From contig NZ_KB893653.1 of the NCBI RefSeq assembly GCF_000374145.1, positions 754,510 to 818,509 on the forward strand: a DNA stretch of 64,000 bases. Direction: 5' to 3'. The notes under the pieces are model-generated. The model was given only the letters and a program-made list of their open reading frames with translations, was not told where the DNA came from and searched no databases. This document shows positions 25,643-33,951 of the stretch, in pieces (position 1 is the first letter of the stretch; each line of letters opens with the position of its first letter). The stretch comes from Neomegalonema perideroedes DSM 15528 (GTDB lineage: Bacteria > Pseudomonadota > Alphaproteobacteria > Rhodobacterales > Rhodobacteraceae). Made by a program: the position numbers and the translations under genes.

Positions 25643-26266
25643 ATGGCGCGCCCGCGCAAATCCGAAGACGCGATAGCCGCGACCCGAGAAGCCTTGATCC
25701 TCAAGGCGCAAGCCGTGATCGGCGCCGAAGGGCTCTCCGCTCTGACGGCGCGTCGTCTGGCCGCCGAGGCGGGCTGCGCGGTGGGGTCGATCTACACGCA
25801 TTTCCCGAATCTCGACGCGGTGATTCGTCAGGCGAGCCTGCGCGAATTCGAGGGGCTGCGGCGGGCTCTGGAGGCGCGGCAGGCTTCGGCGCGGGCGGAG
25901 GGGCTGGCGCCCGAGGCGGCTTTGCTGGCTCTGGCGGAGGCTTATCTGCGCTTCGCCCAGTCGCGCGGGCGCAATTGGAGCGCCATTTTCGAGCATCGGC
26001 CCGCGGATGGTCCTCCGGCGTGGTTCGACGAGGCGCGGGCCGCGCCTTTCCGCATCGTCGAGGAGGTGCTGGGCGATCTGACCGGGCCGGAGGCGGCGCC
26101 TCAGGGGGCGCGGGCGCTCTGGGCGGCTCTGCATGGGGTGGAGTCTCTGGCGAGCGCGGGACATCTGGCGCTGATCTCGGCGCCCGGCGCGGAGGAGCTG
26201 GCCCGCGATCTAGTTCAGGGCTATATCGCGGGCCTGCGCGCCCGGGCGCCCGCCGCCGCGAGGTGA
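25643..26266 (+). CDS. TetR-family transcriptional regulator
   Basis: A 207-residue TetR repressor. The helix-turn-helix lies at about residues 30-55 (LTARRLAAEAGCAVGSIYTHFPNLDAV in part), followed by a C-terminal ligand/dimer domain of the TetR_C_33-like type (ALWAALHGVESLASAGHL). GGGAG precedes the ATG. It is divergent from the phospholipid acyltransferase-LplT-like operon across 127 bases holding two candidate operators. A fatty-acid or acyl-CoA ligand is plausible from context, not shown by sequence. Confidence 0.9.
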   Translation: MARPRKSEDAIAATREALILKAQAVIGAEGLSALTARRLAAEAGCAVGSIYTHFPNLDAVIRQASLREFEGLRRALEARQASARAEGLAPEAALLALAEAYLRFAQSRGRNWSAIFEHRPADGPPAWFDEARAAPFRIVEEVLGDLTGPEAAPQGARALWAALHGVESLASAGHLALISAPGAEELARDLVQGYIAGLRARAPAAAR

Positions 26267-26286
26267 TCTCCCGATTCTGATCGGCG

Positions 26287-26307
26287 CGGAGGAGGGCGTC
26301 TCCTCCG
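26287..26307. other. Hairpin after tetR
   Basis: CGGAGGAG and CTCCTCCG flank a 5-base loop just after the tetR stop. No T-run follows, so it is only a weak terminator candidate. Confidence 0.35.
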
Positions 26308-26320
26308 GTCCGAAAGCCTC

Positions 26321-26349
26321 TTGACCCCTTGTTTCGCCGCATCCATTCT
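26321..26349 (+). promoter_or_regulatory. Promoter of the exported hypothetical gene at 26404
   Basis: CTTGACC, then after 14 bases ATCCATTC (equivalently TTGACC-N17-CATTCT), followed by TCAAC. The same arrangement, including the 27-base distance from TTGACC to the end of CTCAAC, lies in front of the truncated paralog at 31168-31359. It resembles the heat-shock-type promoter before hpf at 58195. Confidence 0.5.
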
Positions 26350-26403
26350 CAACTTAAGATGCGTTTCCTGAATTCATGACCGGGAAAATCGAGAGGGGCG
26401 GAT

Positions 26404-26892
26404 GTGACGCAACCATTATTCATTCGCCGCGCATGCTTCCGTTTCGCCGCGCTTTTGCTGGCTTCGGGCTGCGCCGCGACCTCCGTTCAGGCTCAAGAGG
26501 GCCTGATCCAGAAATTCGAGGCGATGAACCGGCGGATCGCCGAGCTAGAGGCGAAACAGGCGCAGGAGGCTCAGATCTCCGCGCAGAGGATCGGCCATTT
26601 GGAGGAGCAACTCGCGGCGGCGCAGAATAGCTTGGGGCGCCTGAAGATCGTGCATCAGACGGGCTGGTTGGCTCCCCAACGGCTGCCTGGCCGACTGCAT
26701 AATCTTAGCCAGCCTGTCGACAGCACGTTTTGTTATCTCACAGGCGTCGTCGGCGAATTCGCAGGCTTCGCCGAATTAGCCGAGATTCTCGCGAAGGACG
26801 GCCTGTGGCATGTCCGTGTCTCCTCGCATAGGCCTTACGTGCAGTTCAAGGTCTCCTGCGTGGGGCTGCCGGTTCAGGATCCCTCGGGTTGA
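26404..26892 (+). CDS. Exported hypothetical protein with coiled coil and C-terminal Cys pair
   Basis: A 162-residue protein of unknown function. Residues 1-30 form a signal peptide (FAALLLASGCAATSVQA); the ASGC could also act as a lipobox. A heptad-like helix runs from about 33 to 80 (EGLIQKFEAMNRRIAELEAKQ and on). The last 60 residues look like a small beta domain with Cys110 and Cys152, a possible disulfide. It starts at a GTG with GAGGGGCG just upstream. Its first 50 codons are nearly identical in DNA to the truncated gene at 31168-31359, and the promoters match too. Confidence 0.75.
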   Translation: MTQPLFIRRACFRFAALLLASGCAATSVQAQEGLIQKFEAMNRRIAELEAKQAQEAQISAQRIGHLEEQLAAAQNSLGRLKIVHQTGWLAPQRLPGRLHNLSQPVDSTFCYLTGVVGEFAGFAELAEILAKDGLWHVRVSSHRPYVQFKVSCVGLPVQDPSG

Positions 26893-26911
26893 GGGCGCGG
26901 CGCGGAGGCGG

Positions 26912-28234
26912 CTAATGCCCTCCGTCCTGCGCGATGCGGCTTTTCAGGCGCTTCAGGAAAAGCCAGACCCCGAAGAGGATCGGCGGCACGCTTAAGGCGG
27001 TGAGGATCTTGGGCTCCACGCCGATCTTCGCCGCCAGAGGCCCCAATAGATAACCCGCCAGACTCACGGCGTAATAGCCGATGGCCACCACCGAAAGCCC
27101 CTCGACGGTCTCCTGAAGCCGCAGTTGAAGATCCGCGCGGCGGTCCATCGAATGAAGCAAAGCCTGATTCTGCTCGGCGAGGGCCACGTCCACCCGGGCG
27201 CGCAGCAGGTCGCTGGCGCGGGTGGCGCGGGCCGATAGATTCTCCAGACGCTCGCCGCCGGATTCCACCGTGCGCATGGCGGGGGCGTAGCGGCGGGTCA
27301 TGAATTCCTGAAGCGTCTGCACGCCCTCGATGCGTTCCTCGCGCAGAGCTGCGATGCGGTCCCAGAGAATCGCCCCATAGGCCCGCGCCGCCCCGAGCCG
27401 GAAAGCCGTGCGGGCGGTCATGGCCTCGATCTCCGCCGAAACCGAGGTCAGGCGCGCGAGGCTGGCGCGGTCGTCGCCTTCGGCGCCGCGCTCGGGGGCG
27501 CTGATGGCCTGAGTCGTTTCGACGAGCGCCGATTCCGCCTCCGCGAGCCGAGGCCCGATCTCGCGCATCACTGGCAGAGCCAGCATGGACATGGCGCGGT
27601 AAGTCTCGATCTCCAGCAGCCTTTGCGCCATGCGGCCCATTTGGCGCGGCGAGGCCTCCGGACGCACCTGCATGAGGAATCGCGTGAAGCCTTCGGCGTC
27701 GAGGCGGAAATCGCCGAAGACCCGCGCCGCCCCGCCCGCCGTGCCGCAGCCCGCGAGGCTCTCGCCGGTGAATTGGCCCGCCGCCTCCGGCGGAGGCCCC
27801 GCCTCCCCCGAGGAAGCCCCCTCCCAAAGCCGCAATTCGGCGTGGATGGCCGCCACCGCGACCCCCGGCGCCGAGGCCAGCCAGTCGGAGGGCAGAAGCC
27901 GCATCGGATTCTCGGCGAAGGGCTTGTCGCTCGCGCCTTCGGCGAAGACCGTGTAGGCGACGAATTCCGAATGCATCTCCCATTTCACGCGGAAGCGCCC
28001 GAAATCGGCGAAGTGATGCCCGGCCTCAGGCGCGGGCGGCGGCGCTCCGAAGCGCGCGCAGAGCGCCGCCATATGGGCGCGGTCTATGCTGCGGTCGCGG
28101 TCTATGGCGCGCTCGACGCGCTTGAAGGCCAGATGCGCCATGCGGCAAGGCGCCGTCAGAGCGGGCGCCGGACGGGCGTGCAGCTCGTTGATGAGCGCGG
28201 CGCGGCGGGGATGTTCGTGCAGATAGGGCGTCAT
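26912..28234 (-). CDS. DUF3422 family membrane protein
   Basis: A 440-residue protein of the DUF3422 family. The N-terminal domain opens with the conserved LHEHPRRAALINELHARP and contains FGRFRVKWEMHSEFVAYTVF; a long coiled-coil middle (residues 190-380) leads to two C-terminal membrane helices (about 380-425). The topology is reminiscent of CorA-type or RMD1-type proteins, but function is unknown. It follows the triple hairpin repeat after trpE and may share no transcript with it. Confidence 0.88.
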   Translation of the reverse strand: MTPYLHEHPRRAALINELHARPAPALTAPCRMAHLAFKRVERAIDRDRSIDRAHMAALCARFGAPPPAPEAGHHFADFGRFRVKWEMHSEFVAYTVFAEGASDKPFAENPMRLLPSDWLASAPGVAVAAIHAELRLWEGASSGEAGPPPEAAGQFTGESLAGCGTAGGAARVFGDFRLDAEGFTRFLMQVRPEASPRQMGRMAQRLLEIETYRAMSMLALPVMREIGPRLAEAESALVETTQAISAPERGAEGDDRASLARLTSVSAEIEAMTARTAFRLGAARAYGAILWDRIAALREERIEGVQTLQEFMTRRYAPAMRTVESGGERLENLSARATRASDLLRARVDVALAEQNQALLHSMDRRADLQLRLQETVEGLSVVAIGYYAVSLAGYLLGPLAAKIGVEPKILTALSVPPILFGVWLFLKRLKSRIAQDGGH

Positions 28235-28313
28235 GAGGCGGCTTTACGGCTAGGCGATGGGCTGGCGAGGCGCAGCATAACGCAAGACGCCTCCGGAGAG
28301 GGGGCGTCCATCC

Positions 28314-28394
28314 GTCTCATGCGCCTTCGGCGCAGGGCCAGTCTCATGCGCCTTCGGCGCAGGGCCGATCTCATGCGCCTTCGGCGCAGGGCTC
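28314..28394. repeat. Three tandem 27-bp hairpin repeats after trpE
   Basis: Units at 28314-28340, 28341-28367 and 28368-28394 share TCTCATGCGCCTTCGGCGC plus AGGGC; only the last few bases differ. Each contains the stem TGCGCC-TTC-GGCGCA. The third unit overlaps the trpE stop codon. As RNA the minus strand would carry three strong hairpins right after trpE, perhaps ending or stabilising its transcript. Confidence 0.8.
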
Positions 28395-29916
28395 AGCGCC
28401 GGTTGCGGGCTTTGTCCCCGGCGTGGCGGATGGCCTCTTCGGCGGCGCGGGCCGGAGCGCGGGCTTTGTTGATGGTCTCCTGACGCTCCATTTCGGAATC
28501 GGAGTCGTAGACCACGCCGCCGCCCGCCTGAGTGATCATCTCGCCGTCCTTGAACAAGGCCGTGCGGATGGCGATGCAGGCGTCCATTTCGCCGTTGGCC
28601 GCGAAATAGCCCACGCCCCCCGCATAAACGCCGCGCCGCTCGACCTCCAATTCGTCGATGATCTCCATGGCGCGGATCTTCGGCGCGCCCGAGACCGTGC
28701 CCGCGGGCATCCCCGCCAGAAAGACGTCGAGCGCGTCCACGTCCGCGCGCGGAACGCCCGTCACATGGCTGACGATGTGCATCACATGGCTGTAGCGTTC
28801 GATGGTGAAGGTCTCGGTGGGGCGCACCGTCCCGACCTTGGCCACGCGGCCCACGTCGTTGCGGCCGAGGTCCAGCAGCATGAGATGTTCGGCCCGCTCC
28901 TTGGGGTCGGCGAGCAATTCGGCTTCGAGGCGGCGATCCTCCTCAGGCGTGGCGCCGCGCGGGCGAGTCCCCGCGATGGGCCGCAGCTTGATCTCGTTCG
29001 GGGTGTAGGTCACGAGGATCTCCGGGCTGGCGCCCGCGATCTGAAAAGCCCCGAAATCGAAGAAGAACATATAGCTGGAGGGATTCGTGCGCCGCAAAGC
29101 CCGATAAAAGGAGAAGGGCGGCAGCTTGAAAGGCCGCCTCCAGCGCTGGCTGAGCACCACCTGAAAAATGTCGCCCGCGCGGATATAATCCTGAGCCTTC
29201 GCCACGATGGCCCGATAGGCTTCAGGCGTCATATTCGGCTGAGGCTCGGCCTGTCCCTCGTCGAAGGCGCGGCGGTCCACGTCCTCATAGGGCAGGCCGC
29301 GCTCGATGTCCTCCACCGCGTCGCCGAGGCGCTCGGCGGCGCGCTCATAGGCCGATTGCGCGTCCACGCCGGGCGAAGGCCGCACAGGCGTTGCGAAGAT
29401 CACGACATCGCGGGCGTGGTCCACCACCGCCATGATGGTCGGGCGCAGAAGGATGGCGTCCGGCAGGCCGAGCTTATCCTCGGGCGGATCGGGCAGGCGC
29501 TCCACCTGACGGATCATGTCATAGCCGAGATAGCCGAAAAGCCCCGCGACCATGGGCGGCAGGCCCTCGGGCAGCGGAAGCCGGCTCTCGGCCATCAGCG
29601 CCCGCAGCGAGTCCAAAGCGGGCTTCGGGTCGGACGCGAAGGCTTCGGGGTCGATGCGGGCGGAGCGGTTGACCTCGGCTTTGCCGTCGCGGCAGCGCCA
29701 GATCAGATCCGGCTTGAGGCCGATGGAGGAATAGCGCCCCCGGTCTCCGTCGATCTTCACCGATTCGAGCAAAAAGCAGTCGCGCCGCCCATGGCCGAGC
29801 TTGAGCATCAGCGACACCGGGGTGTCGAGGTCGGCGGGCACGGTCGTCCAGAGAATCTGACCCTCGCCGCGTTCATAGGTTGCGCGAAAGGCGTCGAAGC
29901 CGGGCTCCAGATTCAT
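28393..29916 (-). CDS. trpE: Anthranilate synthase component I
   Basis: TrpE converts chorismate to anthranilate with ammonia delivered by TrpG, the first step of tryptophan synthesis. Motifs: LLES near residue 46 (tryptophan feedback site), then IQAGDIFQ-like IRAGDIFQVVLSQRW, PIAGTRPRG, DLGRNDVGRV and GMPAGTVSGAPKIRAMEII. The 507 residues are full length. ATG 29916 has AAGGAGC 7 bases upstream. No trpG, trpD or trpC is adjacent and no attenuator or leader peptide was seen in the short leader. Confidence 0.96.
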   Translation of the reverse strand: MNLEPGFDAFRATYERGEGQILWTTVPADLDTPVSLMLKLGHGRRDCFLLESVKIDGDRGRYSSIGLKPDLIWRCRDGKAEVNRSARIDPEAFASDPKPALDSLRALMAESRLPLPEGLPPMVAGLFGYLGYDMIRQVERLPDPPEDKLGLPDAILLRPTIMAVVDHARDVVIFATPVRPSPGVDAQSAYERAAERLGDAVEDIERGLPYEDVDRRAFDEGQAEPQPNMTPEAYRAIVAKAQDYIRAGDIFQVVLSQRWRRPFKLPPFSFYRALRRTNPSSYMFFFDFGAFQIAGASPEILVTYTPNEIKLRPIAGTRPRGATPEEDRRLEAELLADPKERAEHLMLLDLGRNDVGRVAKVGTVRPTETFTIERYSHVMHIVSHVTGVPRADVDALDVFLAGMPAGTVSGAPKIRAMEIIDELEVERRGVYAGGVGYFAANGEMDACIAIRTALFKDGEMITQAGGGVVYDSDSEMERQETINKARAPARAAEEAIRHAGDKARNRR

Positions 29917-29959
29917 CGGGCGCGCTCCTTGGCGGCTGGTCCGGAAGGGAAGGCCCAAG

Positions 29960-29988
29960 CTTATAGGCGCTCGCATGGACTTCGCCAA
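29960..29988 (-). promoter_or_regulatory. Promoter of trpE
   Basis: On the minus strand TTGGCG and TATAAG are exactly 17 bases apart and end 44 bases before the trpE ATG. A TATAAA on the plus strand at 30003-30008 may be the -10 box of the divergent EEP gene, so the two promoters are packed back to back. Confidence 0.65.
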
Positions 29989-30040
29989 GGCGCGGGATTT
30001 GCTATAAAGCCGCAACGGAGAAGAAGGCGGAGGAAAGCGG

Positions 30041-31171
30041 ATGCCTCAGGGCTTGGAGATGCGTCTGGCCTGCTGGAACGTCGAATGGTTCGACGCGCTC
30101 TTCGACTCCGCGGACAAGCTTCTGCTCGACGAAGGGCGCGCCCGGCGCTACGGCGTCGCGCGGCGCGAACAGGCGGAGGCCGTCGCCGCCGCGATCCGCG
30201 CCATAGACCCCGACGCGCTCTTGGTGGTCGAGGCGCCGAACACCGGCGCGCGCTCCGGACGCTCGGCGGTCAAGGCTCTGGAGGGCTTCGCCGCCCATTT
30301 CGGCCTGCGCCAGAGCGCCGCGATCTCCGGATTCGAATCGGAGACGGATCAGGAGCTGGTCCTGCTTTACGATCCCGCCCGCATCTCCGCGAAACATGAT
30401 CCGCAAGGCCCCGCGCCCGAGCCGCCGAAGGGGCTCGCCGCGCTCGCGCCGCCCTCCGGGGAGGCCCCGCGCTTCGACGGGCTTTATCGTCGCGATCTGA
30501 ACGGCGACGGCGAAGCCGAAGAGCATAAGTTCATCCGTCCGCCCTTGGAGCTGGATCTGCGCCATAAGCCGAGCGGCGCTTCTCTGCGGCTGATCGGGGC
30601 GCATCTGAAGTCCAAGGCGGGCGCCAATGGAAACGGCAAGGACCGCGAGGCCGCCGCCGCGCATCATCTCGCCAATCGCCGCAAGCAGCTCGCGGAGGCG
30701 CTTTGGCTGCGGGCGCGGATCGAGGCCCATCTGGCGCGGGGCGAGGATCTGATCGTGCTCGGCGACTTCAACGACGGGCCGGGGCTGGATCTTTATGAAA
30801 GGCGGCTCGGCGCATCGAGCCTCGACGCGATCATCGGAACCAAGGCCCCGCCGGAGAAGCGGCTGCGGACCTCCGAAACCAAAGTCCGCTGGACGCCGGA
30901 ATATGGCTGGGTTCCGGCCAGCGCCCGTTTTTACGACGCCGCCACCGGCGGGACCGTCGACGCGCTCATCGACTTCATTTTGATCTCGCCGGGATTGGCC
31001 GAACGCGCGGAGCCGCATTGGCGGATCTGGAATCCTTGGCAGGACGCGGCCCTCGCCCGCGAGGTGGAGACGACCCGCGCCCTGACCACGGCTTCGGATC
31101 ATTTCCCCGTCTCGCTGGATCTGCGGCTGGCGCTTCAGAGCGCGCCGCCCGCTTCGCCCATCGGGATTTAG
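30041..31171 (+). CDS. Endonuclease/exonuclease/phosphatase family protein
   Basis: A 376-residue EEP-fold hydrolase with no signal peptide. Active-site motifs are ACWNVEWF near residue 10, VVEAPN (metal-binding Glu) near 63, HLKSKAG near 193, GDFND near 237 and SDHFPV near the C-terminus, which supply the metal and catalytic His/Asp residues. The substrate could be nucleic acid or a phospho-compound. GGAGG lies 7 bases before the ATG. It is divergent from trpE and its stop overlaps that of the truncated paralog by 4 bases. Confidence 0.85.
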   Translation: MPQGLEMRLACWNVEWFDALFDSADKLLLDEGRARRYGVARREQAEAVAAAIRAIDPDALLVVEAPNTGARSGRSAVKALEGFAAHFGLRQSAAISGFESETDQELVLLYDPARISAKHDPQGPAPEPPKGLAALAPPSGEAPRFDGLYRRDLNGDGEAEEHKFIRPPLELDLRHKPSGASLRLIGAHLKSKAGANGNGKDREAAAAHHLANRRKQLAEALWLRARIEAHLARGEDLIVLGDFNDGPGLDLYERRLGASSLDAIIGTKAPPEKRLRTSETKVRWTPEYGWVPASARFYDAATGGTVDALIDFILISPGLAERAEPHWRIWNPWQDAALAREVETTRALTTASDHFPVSLDLRLALQSAPPASPIGI

Positions 31172-31359
31172 GCGAGGTCGAGGCTCAGCGGGCGGGCCGC
31201 ATCAATGGGGTCGGCGATCCGCTGGTTCATGGCTTCAAGCTGCTGGATCAGGCCCTCCTGAGCCTGAACGGAGGTCGCGGCGCAGGCCGAAGCCAGCAGA
31301 AGCGCGCAGGGCGCCGCGAAACGGGCGGCCGCGCGTCGGATGACGAGGGGGTGGTCCAT
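31168..31359 (-). CDS. Truncated paralog of the exported protein at 26404
   Basis: A 63-residue frame whose first 50 residues match the gene at 26404: PLVIRRAAARFA, then LLASACAATSVQAQEGLIQ and LEAMNQRIAD. After that it diverges and stops, so the coiled coil and the C-terminal Cys-containing domain are missing. A good ribosome site (GGGATCGGAG) precedes the ATG. DNA identity is high across the signal peptide. It is either a decaying duplicate or a functional exported mini-protein; the kept promoter and start site leave the second option open. The stop shares TTAG with the EEP gene. Confidence 0.6.
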   Translation of the reverse strand: MDHPLVIRRAAARFAAPCALLLASACAATSVQAQEGLIQQLEAMNQRIADPIDAARPLSLDLA

Positions 31360-31415
31360 GCTCCGATCCCTTCGATTTTCACGCCATGTCTTTGCGAGTT
31401 ATATCCTCAGGGTTG

Positions 31416-31444
31416 AGAGTGCAGGAGGCGGTCCGGGGGGTCAA
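31416..31444 (-). promoter_or_regulatory. Promoter of the truncated paralog
   Basis: On the minus strand TTGACC and CACTCT are 17 bases apart, then CAAC. It aligns without gaps with the promoter at 26321-26349. The -35 box overlaps the stop codon of the upstream lipoprotein hydrolase gene. Confidence 0.5.
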
Positions 31445-32622
31445 TAGGCCTCCGAAGAGGATGCGCCTCCCAGAGGAGAGAGAAGCGCCGCCGGAGCGCT
31501 GAGCAGCAGATTCGCCGCGCCGCCCACCGTCCGGGCCGCGCCATGCACGAAGACGGTGAATTGATCGTCCAGAGGAATCGAATCCGAAGCCACCCGGATC
31601 TCGCCCGAATCGATCAGCCCGCCGAGAAGCCGCACGATCTCGGGGCTTTGCGCGAAAACGCCGTGGCTCAGGCGGTCGTCGCTCTTCATGCCGGTCAGAT
31701 CCACCACCGTCAGATTGGTCATGCGCAGGCCGGTCTTATAGGGCTCGGCGTTGGGGTCGATCATGCCGAGGCGGTCCACCCCGCCGCCGATCCGCTGCGA
31801 GAGCGCCAGAGCCCGGTCGTCGCGCGAGACGAAGACCACGATGTTCGGCGGCGTCTCGCCCAATTCGAGGAATTGCCCCGCGAAGACGTCCACGTCCAGA
31901 TCCGGCGCCGCGAGGGCCACGTCGCGGATTTTGGGATCGACGCGCCCGTCGCGGATCGCCATCTGGCGCAGAGACTCCATCGCCAGCCATGCGCCCATCG
32001 AATGGGCCACCACCGAGATCTCGCGGATCTCCGGCAAAGCGGCCAATCGGCGGAGGATCTCCTCCAGCGCCTCGCGCGAGAAGGTCGCGCTGTCGCGGTC
32101 GTAGACGTAATCCAGCGCCGAGCCGCGCGAGGGCCAGGAGAAGAGAAGCGGCGTCGCGGCCATGCGCGAATCCCAGGCGACCTGGGCGTAACGATAGACC
32201 GAGGCCTCGAAATTCGAATTATAGCCATGGACGAAGACCGCCACCCGGCCGCTCGGGGGGGGATGGCCGCGCGCCCAGTCGCCGAGCTGGTCGGGGGGCA
32301 GGCGGCGGGCCTCCAGCACGGCGAAATCCGTCGCGGGATTCGGCGGCAGGCGCTCGGGCCATTGCACCGCGCCGGGCTTGCGCGCCTCAGGCGGAGGAAT
32401 CGAGACGCTCAGGGTGATCAGCGAGGGCTCGAAGCTGCGGCCTCCGGTGAACATCTCGCCCGGATCGGTCGAGGCCGCGCGGGTGGTGGCCACGAGCATC
32501 TCCACGCGCCCCGCGCCCGGAGGCGGCGGCTCGGCGATGGGCGCCAGCACGTTGACCGGGCGCGTCGCGCAGCCTCCGAGCAGGGCGACGCAGAACAAAC
32601 AGGCGGAGATCAGGCGCGTCAT
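31441..32622 (-). CDS. DUF900-family alpha/beta hydrolase lipoprotein
   Basis: A 393-residue lipoprotein: the signal peptide ends in the lipobox LLGGC at residues 14-18. The DUF900 alpha/beta hydrolase domain shows VAVFVHGYNSNFEASVYRYAQ cut near residue 130 (oxyanion side), the nucleophile in VVAHSMGAWL, and a likely catalytic His in DDRLSHGVF. The C-terminus is hydrophobic (GGAANLLLSAPAALLSPLGG). Substrate unknown; an envelope-located esterase is likely. It lies alone on the minus strand, 85 bases from the DUF4261 gene. Confidence 0.85.
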   Translation of the reverse strand: MTRLISACLFCVALLGGCATRPVNVLAPIAEPPPPGAGRVEMLVATTRAASTDPGEMFTGGRSFEPSLITLSVSIPPPEARKPGAVQWPERLPPNPATDFAVLEARRLPPDQLGDWARGHPPPSGRVAVFVHGYNSNFEASVYRYAQVAWDSRMAATPLLFSWPSRGSALDYVYDRDSATFSREALEEILRRLAALPEIREISVVAHSMGAWLAMESLRQMAIRDGRVDPKIRDVALAAPDLDVDVFAGQFLELGETPPNIVVFVSRDDRALALSQRIGGGVDRLGMIDPNAEPYKTGLRMTNLTVVDLTGMKSDDRLSHGVFAQSPEIVRLLGGLIDSGEIRVASDSIPLDDQFTVFVHGAARTVGGAANLLLSAPAALLSPLGGASSSEAY

Positions 32623-32707
32623 GGCGGGGCCTCGCGGGAGGGCGGAGGCCTCCAGCTCTAAGGCGCCCGCCGGAAAGCCGCCAGAGGGGCTTTGCGCAGA
32701 AGGGCCG

Positions 32708-33517
32708 TCAGGCGCTGCGGCGGGCGGGCTCGGCGAGGGCCTCCTCCAGCGTCAGGCCCACCACGGGCTCGCCGGTGAGAGGGCTGGCGACGAGATGGCG
32801 CGCCTGAAAGCGGTCGCCGCTGGAGAGGGCGATGGTCGCGCCGTCCTGAAAGCCGATTCCGCTGTGGATCAGCGGCAAGGCCATGTCCGTCAGGCGGCGG
32901 CGCAGAGCGGCGGCCTCCAGAGGGCAGGGATGGATCTGCAATTCCCGTCCGACGAAGGGCGTCAGGCCGCGGGTCACGGCGCCGCAGCCCTCGGGGCCCT
33001 CGCGCAGATCGCAGCCGACCCAGATCCGGGCGGGGATTCCGCCCGCGCGGATCTCGCGGGCCGCCGCGATCAGATCCGGGCCGGAGACCAGAGTGCGGCC
33101 CTCGGAGAAGATCGCCGCCGGGGCCTGAAACAGCTCCGCCAGAACCCCCGCCGTCAGCGAGATCGTGCGGGCGCCCCGCAGCGCCGAGGCCGCTCCGGTC
33201 GGCGCCTCCACCAGCCCGACCACCGCATGGGCGCGGGCGGAGGCGGCGCGCTCGGCCTCTTCGGGCCGCTCCGGGCCGAGCCGCGCCAGCTTCAGCGATT
33301 CGGGGGGGAGGGGCCCCTCCTTGAACATGACCACCACCCCCGAGCCCTCCACCGAGAGGAGAATCGTCCCCTCCGGCTTGCCCGAGGGCGGCGGATCGAG
33401 CGGGGCGAGATCCTCGAAGATCCCCGGCGCGACGAAGCGGCGCATCTCGGCCATGAGGCCCCAGACGGAGAGCGCGGCGGGCCGCTCCAGAAGGACATGG
33501 GTGAGGAAGCGCGTCAT
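32708..33517 (-). CDS. DUF4261-domain protein
   Basis: A 269-residue cytoplasmic protein resembling the DUF4261 family. Supporting stretches are ASARAHAVVGLVE, FSEGRTLVSGPDLIAAAREI, RGLTPFVGRELQIHP, and the closing DGATIALSSGDRF. No catalytic residues are known for the family. The ATG at 33517 has AGGATC about 7 bases before it; a longer frame upstream runs into the rpmH promoter area and is rejected. Function unknown. Confidence 0.7.
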   Translation of the reverse strand: MTRFLTHVLLERPAALSVWGLMAEMRRFVAPGIFEDLAPLDPPPSGKPEGTILLSVEGSGVVVMFKEGPLPPESLKLARLGPERPEEAERAASARAHAVVGLVEAPTGAASALRGARTISLTAGVLAELFQAPAAIFSEGRTLVSGPDLIAAAREIRAGGIPARIWVGCDLREGPEGCGAVTRGLTPFVGRELQIHPCPLEAAALRRRLTDMALPLIHSGIGFQDGATIALSSGDRFQARHLVASPLTGEPVVGLTLEEALAEPARRSA

Positions 33518-33652
33518 GAGAGGGATCCTGAACAGGGCCGGAGGAGAGAACGCCGTAAGTCTGGCCCAAGAATCTTGCGGGAGGGTTTCAGGCGAGTCGC
33601 CGCGCGGATAGCTCTCCTTATTTTCCCGTCCCGCCTCTGCGCGCGCCGGAGA

Positions 33653-33681
33653 TTGACGAGCGCCGCCGCCGCGCCTATAAG
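33653..33681 (+). promoter_or_regulatory. Promoter of the rpmH operon
   Basis: TTGACG and TATAAG with exact 17-base spacing, about 114 bases before the rpmH ATG. This is the best sigma-70-type promoter in the window and fits a strongly expressed ribosomal-protein gene. Confidence 0.75.
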
Positions 33682-33794
33682 CGGCGGCCTGAACGGCGCG
33701 CGCTCTCATGAGGGCGCGCCCTTTCGATTTGACGATCCTCGCGCCGCCTCCGCCCATCGGGTCAGAAGCCGCGCCGAATTCTGGGAGAGACCCG

Positions 33795-33935
33795 ATGGCC
33801 ACGAAACGCACCTATCAGCCGAGCAAGATCGTCCGCGCCCGCCGTCACGGCTTCCGCGCGCGCATGGCGACCGTCGGCGGCCGCCTGATCCTGAAGCGCC
33901 GCCGCGCCAAGGGCCGCAAGACGCTCAGCGCCTGA
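33795..33935 (+). CDS. rpmH: 50S ribosomal protein L34
   Basis: A 46-residue, highly basic protein of the large ribosomal subunit. The sequence [17 protein letters not shown], then GFRARMAT and GRKTLSA, is close to the bacterial consensus. GGGAGAG precedes the ATG. It opens the conserved rpmH-rnpA-yidD-yidC operon. Confidence 0.98.
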   Translation: MATKRTYQPSKIVRARRHGFRARMATVGGRLILKRRRAKGRKTLSA

Positions 33936-33951
33936 TTCTCTATGGCCCGCC

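Noticed and set aside
28314-28394. Small CRISPR-like array
   Set aside because: The 27-base units are directly adjacent without unique spacers, and no cas genes are present.
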